A DNA stretch of 64,000 nt from Bimastos eiseni (lineage: Eukaryota; Annelida; Clitellata; Crassiclitellata; Lumbricidae): contig OY365806.1 of the NCBI GenBank assembly GCA_959347315.1, forward strand, positions 50,467,568 through 50,531,567, given 5' to 3'. A model generated the notes under the pieces. The model saw only the letters and a program-made list of their open reading frames with translations, had not been told where the DNA came from and made no database searches. The position numbers and the translations under genes are program-made. Below are positions 12,841 through 23,540 of this stretch, piece by piece. Each line of letters opens with the position of its first letter. The first letter of the stretch is position 1.

Positions 12841-13235
12841 TCCAAACTTCTAAGGCGCCACTCGAAAGCCAAGCGCAGGGCACCAGCTTATTCGCGAAGC
12901 GATGCGTAAAATCAAACGGATTGTCAAAGTGGTAGTTCGAAGAAGGGCAGAATCCGGTTTCCAGAGGGTCAGAGCCTCAGAGGAGGTAGAGTAGCCGTTA
13001 AGAGGTGTCGCTTTGGTCGAGGATTTTAGGGTGGGTGACAGAGTGAGTCTGGGTAAGAATTCTTGAAAGGTGAGCTTGAGTTTCAAATGAAAAGCCCTGA
13101 GGAGTGATGGATAGATGAGCATGAGGTTGATGCAGCAGCCTGTGGATGCACGCTGCGTATGAGTCAGAATGACTGTAACTATAATGTAACTGGCAATTGC
13201 ATACAATACGCGCGTTCCCGTTGCTGGATTATGTA
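12841..13235. repeat. Interspersed repeat, copy 1 ('GCGCCACTCGAAAGCC' family)
   Basis: It begins GCGCCACTCGAAAGCCAAGC and is related, including the internal 'gaatgaaaagcc...atagatgagc' block, to 17452-18200. Shorter matches occur near 35000, 37520 and, reversed, 39960. At 37520 the end reads ACTTGTAAAGCGCCACTC, which on the other strand resembles the GCGCTTTAC-type tail of SINE/LINE repeats. The 136-codon minus-strand ORF here shows no family resemblance. Confidence 0.6.
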
Positions 13236-13951
13236 AGAAATTTGAATTTCTAGCTAGCACGGTCCGTAGTCTTCACGTGGACACTAGATGGCGAGTCGTT
13301 CATTCAAACTGGCTGGAGAGGTGATGCATGGCGATCTCTCTCGATCAATTCATTGAGAAGTGAGCAGAGCGGTTGGCCATTAGACTGGTCTATTGTTATA
13401 CGGCCGACATAGATGAAGTGTGGCATATAATAATCGAAGAAGTGTTAGTGTGGAAGAGGAGCGGGTTGAGCAAATTAGCTGAACCTTGAATCGACGAAAA
13501 GCCTGTCGTAGGCCAATATACATGTATATCTGGTGCGTATTGTATAGTGATGGGTAATAATTTAGCTTACATGTGTGTGTGTTCGTAGTCTGTAATCGGT
13601 GAATCAGCTGCAGTTGTTGTGCATATAATGCCCGGTTATTCCCAGGTTTCTTCCCACGCTCGGGTTGCGATCGCTTAGTTAAAACAAGATGCGTTCCCGC
13701 TCAGAACAACGTGCAGCGGCCGAGCAGACAATCGCACCAGGCTCTTCTCGTTTCCCAGGAAACTGTTACGAAGCAGCACGTGCGTAGGAAAAGTGCGTAA
13801 GAGTGAGCCCAGAAAACGAGAGACGGAATGATAGCGAGAGAAATATAAAGAAAGATGGGCACGGCGATTGACAGACAGAGACAGAGAAAGAAGGAGCGGA
13901 GGAGAGGTCGGGAGAGCACGCCCGGAGAGGGGCAAGATCGAGGCTATTATC
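13236..13951. other. Intergenic, nothing assigned
   Basis: Includes a purine-rich stretch at 13800-13935. The overlapping minus-strand ORFs there are Ser/Leu-rich and low complexity, and are not called as genes. Confidence 0.4.
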
Positions 13952-14457
13952 TAGTGTTGTTTTCGTTAATGAAAACCAAAACGAAAATGGCAATTAACGA
14001 TATTCAAATGTTTTCGTTAACGAAAACTAAAACGAAATTTGTGGCAATTAAAACTAAAACGAAACGAAAATAAATGCAACTAAAACTAAAACGATATTTA
14101 GCCGGAATAAAACAAATATTTCTGCTTGAAAATGTTCCTAACTTAGGCGCCTATTCGTTGTTTGCATGATTTGTACATAGTTCTGCAAATGATGTGACGT
14201 TCTGCTATACATTACCTTTAATTTCTAGTAATTGTTCATCTATGTTAAGACACACGAGGAGAATGATGTGTCTACCTCCGGCTACCGTTTACCGCGAATT
14301 CGAATCCTATGTTTTTTATTTAGCAAAAATGTATGGTACTTACTGTGAAAAGTTCACTTAATTAATTCAGAAATGTTGAAATATCTCTCGTCTTTGGCCT
14401 CACGTGTGACGAATGTCAATGGTAGACCATAATAATTATGGCCTACCATTGACATTT
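13952..14457. mobile_element. hAT-type MITE, family A, copy 1 (truncated)
   Basis: Starts TAGTGTTGTTTTCGTTAA. The following roughly 500 bp match, in reverse complement, the right part of the complete copy at 29855-30667. It ends at the inverted-repeat hairpin (14411-14457, arms AATGTCAATGGTAGACC/...), so the other terminus is missing. Subterminal AAAACGAAAA repeats are present. No coding capacity. Confidence 0.85.
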
Positions 14458-14867
14458 ATCAGTCCACATGAATAAGAATCGTCAAAAGACTTAGTCGTCT
14501 GCCTACGACTACCAGTGAAATCCGTCTTTCTCTTCTTACTCTTCTTACTCTTCCTCCTTCTCCTCCTCCTATGCTCTCATACTCCTCGTTATCTTCTTAT
14601 TCTTCGCATTGTTGGCATTCACCTCGCATTCTGATTGTTTTCGCATTCTTATTGGCATTGTTAGCATAATCTCATAAGCGCTAATCGTAAGCCGTAATTG
14701 TGCACTCGAACTCGGTAGTTTCCAAATGCCAGGTCGCTTCAATGCCAAAGATGGCGAGTGAGATACGATAATAATCATCGTATACTATATAGGCCTATAG
14801 TAGACTAATAATCAATATTGCTGGATTCCGAGAGAGAACGAGAGAAAGTCAGAAAGAGGGGTTCAAT

Positions 14868-14960
14868 CACTCGATCAATCGATCAATCAATCGATCAATC
14901 AATTGATCAATCAATCGATCAATCGATCGATCAATCGATCAATCAATCGATCAATCAACC
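14868..14960. repeat. (ATCA/ATCG)n microsatellite
   Basis: An array of 'gatcaatcaatc' with frequent TCGATC variants. The plus-strand ORF through it (SIDQSIDQ...) is repeat-derived. Confidence 0.9.
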
Positions 14961-15160
14961 AGAGGGGCTAAATGCGTTGTGGTTAGATCGAGACGGTTCT
15001 AAAGACTCATTTAAGCGGAACAGAATGCAGAAGACCATAAGTACCTTACCTTTATCGTCTTCGTGGCAGAGAAACAGACTTCAAGAGATAGAGCAATAGA
15101 AGAAGCTTACGATTAAAAGCTCTGAATTCATATTTGCAAATAGGTAGGTATCTTCATACC

Positions 15161-16074
15161 CAGTGGCGCGTTTACCTATGGGCGCACTAGGCGCGCGCCT
15201 AGGACCCCCAAATCTCAGGGGTCCCTAAATGATGAAAACATTACATACAAAATGTGTGTTAATGTTAATAGCGTATCGGGGCCCCCAAATGAATGAAAAC
15301 ATTTCATACAAAGTTACATCTCTGAGGCCCAAAATGAATGAAAACATTAACTACAATATCACATCTCAGGAAGCCCCACACGAATGAAAACATTAAATGC
15401 AACATGACATCTCAGGGGAGGTCCCAAATGAATGGAAACTTTTCATGCAAAATAACAATTCAGGGGGCCCCCAAGTGATGAAAACATAAATACGAGATAA
15501 CGTCTCAGAGGCCAATGAAAACAATGAAATTAATCATCAAATAATCATTAATCAAATAATCAATGAAAACATTTCACACAAAATAGCGTCTCAGAGATGG
15601 TGAGGGACCCCCGAATAAATGAAAACTTTCATACAAAATAGTATGTCTCACGCCTGAAATATTTTATATATAATAATTTATATTCTCTATTTTTGCAGCT
15701 AAGTATTCACATGACAAGTGTATAGTGGTAATTCATAATTGCTTTGTCAATGAGAATATCATTTGGCTCGATCAGCTGTGTTGGTAAGAGCGAAGGCTGC
15801 GTGTTTTGAACCTCTTCGCCACCAGAAGCTGGCTCATTGTTTTATTAAGTGAACTTTTAAAATAAATTAAGTTGCGTATTTCGATATTTAATGTGATGAC
15901 GTGACGTCACATATCTCAGACTCCCTCCCCTTCGTAACAAATCGTCACAGATGCATAACCCTCCAATGGGTGCGTGACGTCATTTATAGACGGCCGCTTG
16001 GACTCAGTGTATAAATTCAGAGGGCCCTCAAAATGTTTGCGCCTAGGGCCCCGCTTTCTGTAAACGCGCCTCTG
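15161..16074. mobile_element. hAT-type non-autonomous element with internal tandem repeats
   Basis: Termini CAGTGGCGCGTTTAC and, inverted at the right, CAGAGGCGCGTTTAC. Flanking 8-bp repeats are TTCATACC (15153-15160) and CTCATACC (16075-16082), one mismatch. Inside, 15214-15640 is a run of diverged roughly 50-65 bp repeats, each with 'aaatgaatgaaaacatt' and 'atctcagg' blocks. A degenerate tRNA-like segment (about 15768-15850) lies in the right half. No transposase ORF. Confidence 0.85.
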
Positions 16075-16171
16075 CTCATACCCAGGCTTATTTAAACCCA
16101 TGATACTGGATATCCACTTAAAATGGACCTATATGTGAATACTGAATAATAGGTATGTCAAATATGTGCGT

Positions 16172-16238
16172 GTTTAGGTGTGGGTGTGTGGGTGTGTGAG
16201 TGTGTGGGTGTGTGAGTGTGTGGGTGTGTGGGTGTGCA
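16172..16238. repeat. (GT)n-rich tract
   Basis: Imperfect 'gtgtgtgggtgtgtgag' repeats. A short (ACAG)n tract follows at about 16408-16446. Confidence 0.85.
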
Positions 16239-16810
16239 GTGAGCACAGACGGATTGACGAACCGACCGACCAACAGTCAGTCGTGCATGCAAGCAGAAGT
16301 GACTTTCTGAGACATGTCATATTTCGGATCTCACAGATTCATCTGAGGCTATCTCATACTTACTAGGTTAGGCCACTGATGACGGACTAACGGACGGGGA
16401 CGGACAGATGTACAGACAGACAGACACACAGACACGCAGACAGACAAGCGTTAGGCAGACTTATGACTGCAGCCTACAGAATGCCATAGGCCTGCATTTA
16501 TACATATCCTTAATCGTATACATAGACTTATGAATTAATATGTATACGCAATTTTATAATGTAGGCTGCATTATGTATAGGGCTGTGATGATTTCTTTGG
16601 ATCACTTGCCTTGGCAACGGTATCTATGGCACCTGTTGCTGCAGCCGAATCGAGTGGCGCCATCGTGTGATGACCCTCGGCCTTTTGTCGCCATCGGGTC
16701 TCCAGACAGTTGCTATAAGAGCCCTGTACTCCAGCAGAAGGACTAGAAGTCTGACGGGGTGAGGGTATAACACAGTATTTATCTTATCTCGCGCAAACGA
16801 TTTAGCCGAG

Positions 16811-16982
16811 GGCAGGTGTGTGTATGTGTGTGTGTGTATGTGTGTGTGTGTATGTGTGTGTGTGTATGTGTGTGTGTGTATGTGTGTGTGTGTATGTGTG
16901 TGTGTGTATGTGTGTGTGTGTATGTGTGTGTGTGTATGTGTGTGTGTGTGTATGTGTGTGTGTGTGTATGTGTGTGTGTGGG
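16811..16982. repeat. (TATGTGTGTGTG)n array
   Basis: A dodecamer-based GT repeat with TATG interruptions. It yields open frames on both strands (Cys/Val or His/Thr) with no sign of a gene. Confidence 0.92.
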
Positions 16983-17208
16983 TCTGCATGTACATGTTTG
17001 TGATTGCGTGCATCTGCGTTTGTGGGCGAGTGAATTGATAGGCAGATGAATTTCCAGGGCTGTGATTTTAATTGACTTGCACCCCATTCTGCAACCACAA
17101 TCATCATGCCCAGGCAACGATCTCCGGGCACTGGATGTGTTTTTTGTCCTCTACGGAACTCAGACGAAGATCTACTCAAGTCTGAAGGGCCTGTTGCACT
17201 ACTAATAC

Positions 17209-17234
17209 GATCGGAAGAGTTCAGATGTGTATCC
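17209..17234. other. Sequencing-adaptor-like string
   Basis: GATCGGAAGAG (17209-17219) is followed at once by TTCAGATGTGTAT (17220-17232). The first matches the core of a common Illumina ligation adaptor. The second contains TCAGATGTGTAT, part of the Nextera transposase adaptor. It may be coincidence or assembly contamination; see findings. Confidence 0.35.
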
Positions 17235-17451
17235 AGTCCTGTCAGTAGGAATTCTACTTCGAGGGTTTAATTAAGTATTAAGCGCATTAGACCTCGGCAT
17301 ATGATGGCATCAAAATTAATAGGCTCAGCATTTTCACTGAATACATTACTTAGAAATGCCTTCATCGTCAATTTAATTGTCGTTTACCAATCCAGCTGCA
17401 ATAATTGTTCATAATCGTGATCGCACGCTCCAAATGTCTAATGCACTTATG

Positions 17452-18200
17452 ATCTAAAGCTAAGCGCAGGGCACCGTCTTATTCACGAGCGCCGTACCAG
17501 AGGGGTTGTCCAGAGATCGACGTCCAGTTGAGGTCTGAGTTCAGTTACTTGTTAAGAGGGATGACAGAGGAGAGTAGGAGGAGGAGGAAGAAGAAGAAGA
17601 AGAAGAGGAGGAATAGGAGGAGGAAGGAGGAGGAGGAATAGGAGGAGGAGGAAGAGGAGGAGGAAGGAGGAGGAAGAGGAGGAGGAAGGAGGAGGAGAAG
17701 AGGAGGAATAGGAGGAGGAGGAAGAAGAAGAGGAGGAGGAATAGGAGGAGGAAGAGGAGGAGGAAGGAGGAGAAGAGGAGGAATAGGAGGAGGAGGAAGA
17801 AGAAGAGGAGGAGGAATAGGAGGAGGAAGAGGAGGAGGAGGCAGAGCAGCTGCTTAGGTGGTTTAATTTTCGTTAAAGGCGAGATGCTTCTATAGTCCTC
17901 TATGCTCCATGGGCTTTGCAGGAATTTTTTAGGGGGTGTCAAAGTTCTAAACTATTGGCACTGGTTGGCACCCTAACGAGGGTGTCGAAGCAACTATATG
18001 GGTTAGTATAAGGTTGGCATTCTTCACGGGTTGAAACTAATTTGAATGAAAAGCCTCTGTGGCAATGAGTATAGATGAGCCTGAGGCAAGTGACGGTGAA
18101 TGAGTGGCGTACAGTCCCACTGGCCAATATGTATACCATTGGTGGATTGCATACATGGCAGTAACTTAGTAAGAGTTCGTGGCAAACTCATCGGGCAACG
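17452..18200. repeat. Interspersed repeat, copy 2, split by a purine microsatellite
   Basis: The left part (AAGCGCAGGGCACCGTCTTA) matches 12865 onward. The right part (gaatgaaaagcctc...tatagatgagc, 18040-18090) matches 13085-13120. In copy 1 the equivalent interval contains only a short 'agaggaggtagag', which suggests the purine array grew from it. Confidence 0.55.
17572..17842. repeat. (GGA/GAA)n polypurine triplet array
   Basis: About 270 bp, almost all purine on the plus strand, with recurrent GGAATAGGA blocks. It can form triplex structures. The minus-strand Leu/Phe ORF here is repeat-derived. Confidence 0.92.
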
Positions 18201-18469
18201 CTTCACTTGCTCGCTTGGACTTGGCGAAGATGGAAATAGGGTGTCCTGGCAACAGAAAGATGAATTGAGTCATGCTTGGAGGACTGCAAATAAGTCTGCA
18301 ATCATCACAGCATAGAACACGTACTGCAGAGGTTGATCATCACACCGGTTGACCAGCATCAGCTGGTGTTGTTGCAGATGGCGGAATAGAGCACTATGAG
18401 TCGAGATTGTGAGCTTTTCTATTTGTTGGAAGAGAACAAGAACATTTTCATTGTTTGGAATTTGAAAAT

Positions 18470-18622
18470 ATTCGTACTGGCTAATCGCAGTATTCGTACT
18501 GCTGATCGCAGTATTCGTACTGGTTAATCGCCGTAGTCGTCCTGCTAATCGCAGTATTCGTACTGGCTAATCGCAGTATTCGTACTGGCTAATCGCAGTA
18601 TTCGTACTGCTAATCGCAGTAT
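18470..18622. repeat. Minisatellite, unit about 22-23 bp
   Basis: Seven tandem units of TTCGTACTGGCTAATCGCAG with small variants (CTGCTGATCG, CTGGTTAATCG). Confidence 0.9.
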
Positions 18623-21247
18623 AATCAGGCCTACATGAAAATAATATTTAGCAACACTTGACAACAAGCCAAACAAGAGTCGATATTATAACTGCATGAC
18701 AGCCTGCTACGCTCCGATTTGTCCGGCTTCTGCTGCTCATGTTGCCATCGCCTCCTAGGGAGTGGAAGGCTGAGTGTCGTTCCTGTTTGAAATATATTTT
18801 AATCGGCCTATGCTTTTATGCGGGTCTCTGTAGGTCTATAAGCCTATGCATCTGGAAACTTAGTCCACCTGCGCCATTATAATATGATGCTACGTCATTA
18901 AAAAATATCGTTAGCAAACAAAACACTACAGAAAGTTTGAAGAGTCCCCAATGGATCGCCCACGCACACCCGTAGAACCTAGCCAACAGTCAATTCCCAA
19001 CTGCACGTGACAGATGATCTTAGGCTCGGCTATATAATCATGTTTAGAATCTCTTGACAAATCGAGTTGCGTCCAAAGTTTGGAGTGACGTGAAGCGCTG
19101 GCTCTTAGTTTCAGCACATGTTAGGCCTACTCCTAGGCCCATCTGCAGTCAGTCCACATCCCTCATTGCTAGAAGATGACGCACATCCGGTATACCCCCA
19201 CAAACCACCGGATGCACGAAGAACAGACAAGTTCATTCGTCATTTACCGGTCGGTAGGTGGAAACACCACGTACCCACGGACTGACGGTCGGGGCAGTTT
19301 ATACGGCCTCGACTAAGACATAATAATATTATGCTCGCGAGTACAGGACCCACTTCTCTTGCAAGCATGTCCGTCTACAGCCCCAGCCCCAGAACTCTAG
19401 ACATTTAGCGGCCCTAGTTATATAGATGCCTTTAGTATTTAACCCTTGTAGGCCTAAGGCCAGTGGGTCGAGCTTAGATGTAGGCGTATACGTAGGCCTA
19501 CGCATGGCAGGGTATGGAGTCCATATAATGTACGGGGTGCAACAGAGTGAGAGGGAGTCCGAAAAATTATGATTTTGTTGCGTACGTAATATATGGATGG
19601 GCCTTTAATGTGATTTAGACGCCATCTAATCTCAGCGTTAGGCCTATAGTAGGTAGACCGTGGCAGATGTAGGACCTATGCATTAATTACAATTGCACAT
19701 AATGTTAATAACTCAGCTTATAGCATGGCCATCTTTCGTATGTGCTAATGCTATAACTGTCAAAACTTTGGAATAGAAGTAAATTATATGGTGGAACTGC
19801 CAGGGAAGACGTTACGCCTAGACTGCCTACATGCACGTATAGTAGCCTACACTGGCTGAGGTGCCGGAACGCCGTTCCCGCACTCCAGGAGGTGCCAGGA
19901 CGGCGTTCCGGTTTGTTTCGGCTGAAATTGACCACTGGGCCAGCCAGTCTGGGTGGGCACCAGATTGAAGCAAGTGAAGCTAGTGAACTCTTTTCTGTAT
20001 TTTGGCTGCAGCGAGGGAGGGACGAAATACGAACTGCGCTAACGAAGTGAAATCAAGGCTGGCCATTAGGCTGGCCATTAGGGTCAATAGGGTGGTGGAC
20101 TGGTGGACGGTACGTTATGGTCAAGTTGCTGAAAATATGAAAGGCCAATAATTATTGAACTAAATTACGGCTGATTAGGGCACTGCAAGTTTGGCCAGTA
20201 GCAATATTTGACTGCGAGGCTGGACGATGAAGAAACAGAAGGAAAAACGCATTTAAGCCATCGAAAACTAATGCATAATATGTTGAGGATTTCTTTGACA
20301 AATTCTTTTAATGAATTGGCATATAGGCCAAAGTGAATTGTTTTATATAGCACGTCCGAAACACAAAAATTGCATTAGGCTACTTTGGAGTTTGGACACA
20401 TTTTAAGACAGCCGTTGGCAATATTAAAGACAGCGTGATAATAGGTTGAGGGATAATAGGTTGAGGGAAAGATGAATTGCGAAAGACCTAGAATATCTTA
20501 TATTGATAATATTTTGATGTGGTCCATCATGTGGACCATAGATAGGCTCCCTATAATAACCACCCAATACTAGTTTATGAAGTCGATGAGGCATTACTTA
20601 TTAGCCCATAAATGCATGGGCTATATAATGCTTTGCTATTTTAGAGGTTATTAAGCACCAGTATTTCAGTTTGTAAACTGCGATAATAAACACCGTCAGA
20701 TTTTCATCAGCGGAATCAGATTACTCAGTAAATGTTGCTAAAATCCTGAGTAAACTTTATTTCTTCCATTTTATAAAATCGTTAAATATTGCATGATTGA
20801 TAATATGCCATTGAATGAGTTTGTTTGCCGTGAATAGTAACCACGAGACATGCGTACTTCAGATAAAAGTATTATCGCTGCTTCGCACAATGGCGAAAGT
20901 GCAGTATAGGGGTTCTTAGGCTTCTGGGCGCCGTACGGTATCTTTAGGCAAATTTTGGCGGCTGCGCGGCAAGCACCATGTTTTCTAATGAAGATGCTAA
21001 ACCTAATCCTGACCCTAACCGCTCTCACGATGCCTGACCTGACTCCAAACTACAATAACGGTTTTAAACAACACAGTCATGAAGTAAGTAGACTGACATT
21101 AAAATTAATAATCTTAAGCAACGATCATAGGGGCGCAAATTTATCATAGGTGCCAAAGCGCACTTTCGATGGCGCAGAGAACCGTTTGTCAGACATTTAA
21201 ATGTTCATTTCACTTATTTTAATAAAATAGGTATGCTTCGTTATAAA
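18623..21247. other. Intergenic, nothing assigned apart from a small GC-rich repeat at 19858-19916
   Basis: At 19858-19916 a GAGGTGCC-GGAACGCCGTTCC block is tandemly repeated (31-bp offset) and contains the 12-bp inverted pair CCGGAACGCCGT / ACGGCGTTCCGG. It could be a transposon terminus. The remainder is AT-rich without recognisable genes. Confidence 0.4.
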
Positions 21248-21901
21248 TAGGGCATAACCGGGTAGACAATTTCCACCGAGTACAGAATCCGAGTATTTGG
21301 ATGAACTATTTGCCGGATCCGGGTACGAACCGAATAGTAGCGGCAAATCTGGTCAGCGACTAGTACCATCCGTAGGCAAAGCGTAGTTAACCTGCCACAT
21401 GCACAGCTACGGAGAACTAACTATAGTCAATGCTGAGTCTATAACAATATCCTTCATATAGCTTATCATCGCACTCTAGGCTATAACAATATATTTATTA
21501 TATATAGTGAAAAAATGTAAACCTTGTCTTAAAATTTAAAATATGAAGTTATCAACGACGTCTTTACTCTCTAATGTTTACCAGAAAGTGGGTGGAGCCA
21601 ATTTAAGTGGGAAAATTACTGATTTGGTTGCCACCTGGGAAATGCAAACAAAAGAAATTAAAACTTATAAATTAACATTATTATTTTACAGAAAATTCAA
21701 TGGAATCTAAGTTCTTGTTTAATTAATCAATAACTTATAAGTAAGTCCGTAATAGTCCTAAATTTATTTGATGAAAAAATATTTTATAAAAAAAATTATT
21801 TTTTGCTATTTGCGGGTGTAATATTTGCCGAGGCAAATACTTCCAAATAGTCCAATATTCGGCCGAGACGAATGTCCGAGGCAATTTCCGGTTATGTCCT
21901 A
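21248..21901. mobile_element. hAT-type non-autonomous element
   Basis: Termini TAGGGCATAACCGG (left) and, inverted, TAGGACATAACCGG (right). Flanking 8-bp repeats are GTTATAAA (21240-21247) and ATTATAAA (21902-21909), one mismatch. Subterminal 'atttgccg/cggcaaat' inverted motifs are present. 654 bp, no ORF. Confidence 0.85.
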
Positions 21902-23394
21902 ATTATAAATATAACTTTTGTCTTGTTTACTTACTATTAGATATGCTGAAGGGGTGATATACAAATGATCAAAATAAAAATAAAAGGGTGAGAAGGTTAA
22001 TGACGATTCAATACCAACAGGTCCAACACATATAGTTTATTAGATGATGATTCCAATGATGATGGTAGTTATCAACTTTGCGATGAGCCTGAGTCGTATG
22101 TGATGAAGACATGACGCAATTTGTCATGATTTGTGCAGCACAAACGTTTCACTTTTCTAGATTCTCATGCCACACACAGGAATGAAAGCTAGAAACGGTT
22201 TCGTAAGAACAAGATTTAAATCCAAGGACATAAAGCCAACTGCTAACATTAAAGTTTAGACTCAAAATTTTCATCATTGTTATAGTCGACATTGATGTGA
22301 TGATGGAATAATATAACTAACATGTTTTGCATTCTTCTTCAGCTGTTTTTCTTGGCACTGCTGCTTGCTTAGATATTGTACATAATGTCAATACCTCAAG
22401 GTCAATGGACCACCTCAGCGTCATGTACAAAAAGGGTGGAATTGCACTAGAATACTGCTGACATCAATTGTCTCTGCTCTGCTTTATTATAATTGAACCA
22501 CCGTATTGTGCATGTCATTGGAACCAATCACTTCATTATATACATGTTTGTGGGATGATTTCCACTGGGCCTTTGGCACTCCAATTCCTCTTGGGAGAAA
22601 CGTCACACTGGCTTCCTGTTGTGGAACATTCAAGATCGTCATTCCGACAAGAGCCTCAGTTGCCGATACTGCTCTGGCCAACATTAGGGAGCTCTCAGTT
22701 CTAGTCTCAAGTCAGATGACTCAGCAATCATGTTGTGTGATCCATTACAGTATGCAGTTGCCAAGTGGAGCTCATCGTTCCTTCTAATTGATTGTAATTG
22801 GATTTTGTGCATTTGCAGATTGTCTTAAAACACTCTAGTGTTGATAGCATTAGGGGCATACTTGAAGCAGCACAATGCTCAATGTTTTGACACATACATA
22901 CATACACACAATATTACACAGTCTTGGATGGTGTATTGTTTATACATAATTAGCGGAATAAACCGGCGCCAAACGAGATCTTGCCTGCTTACGTACGGTA
23001 GTTTTCATTAGAGCCAACCGTTGTTTATTCTCTGTTGTGTAATTTGACAGTAGATTGGGAATTTCATAAGACTCAAGAAAACAAAAACAGTTGATCAGAT
23101 AGATGTTTTGTTTAGTGATAGAAACATATATTCATTAGGTTGAGAGGGTTCATAATTTATATACTCAATTCTGTGTTTTTAACTCTTGGCACATGACATT
23201 ACATAAAGCACTGTGGAAGTAGGTTGCTACTTGTGATGAAGTATAAGTTTTTGTTAACAGTTATTATGCCTCGAGTTGCACTGTGTGTAAGGTGATCATA
23301 AATTGCAGATGTGTAGGTCAGATCTATGTGAATCCAATGATGGCACATGTCCAATGTGTTCTCCAGATTTCTTTTTAACAATGTGTTCTTTTAG
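21902..23394. other. Region upstream of rpp25; probable promoter and untranslated first exon
   Basis: The coding part of rpp25 begins at an acceptor (23393-23394), so a 5' exon must lie here or further left. Several GT donors follow an A, but I could not choose between them. Confidence 0.35.
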
Positions 23395-23540
23395 TGGAAA
23401 ACTATGTGAAAGGAGAAGAGAAGGAGTTGGAAGACACAGCTGCCTTTCAGGATCTACTCGTAGATGGAGTGATTCAAATGAAGGTCAAAGCGGGAAGCAA
23501 AATTCGAAATCTCATTACCTTTGCCCTGCAAAAATTTCAA
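23395..23540 (+). CDS. rpp25: rpp25 exon with split start codon (first coding exon)
   Basis: The acceptor TTCTTTTAG precedes TGGAAAACTATG. Frame is TG|GAA|AAC, so the preceding exon must supply the first base, most likely the A of ATG. 48 full codons end TTT CAA at donor GTATGA. Encodes MKVKAGSKIRN, the Alba RNA-binding strand and loop. Confidence 0.88.

Noticed and set aside
12850..13260. 136-codon minus-strand ORF as a gene
   Set aside because: Lies in a dispersed repeat, has no recognised domain, and the related copy at 17452 does not preserve it.
16624..17179. His/Thr-rich and Cys/Val-rich ORFs
   Set aside because: Translation of a GT/CA microsatellite with random flanks.
17541..17942. 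133-codon Leu/Phe/Ser ORF
   Set aside because: Complement of a polypurine triplet array, not a membrane protein.
18470..18622. CRISPR-like repeat array
   Set aside because: The units are contiguous without unique spacers, and the context is a eukaryotic genome; it is a minisatellite.
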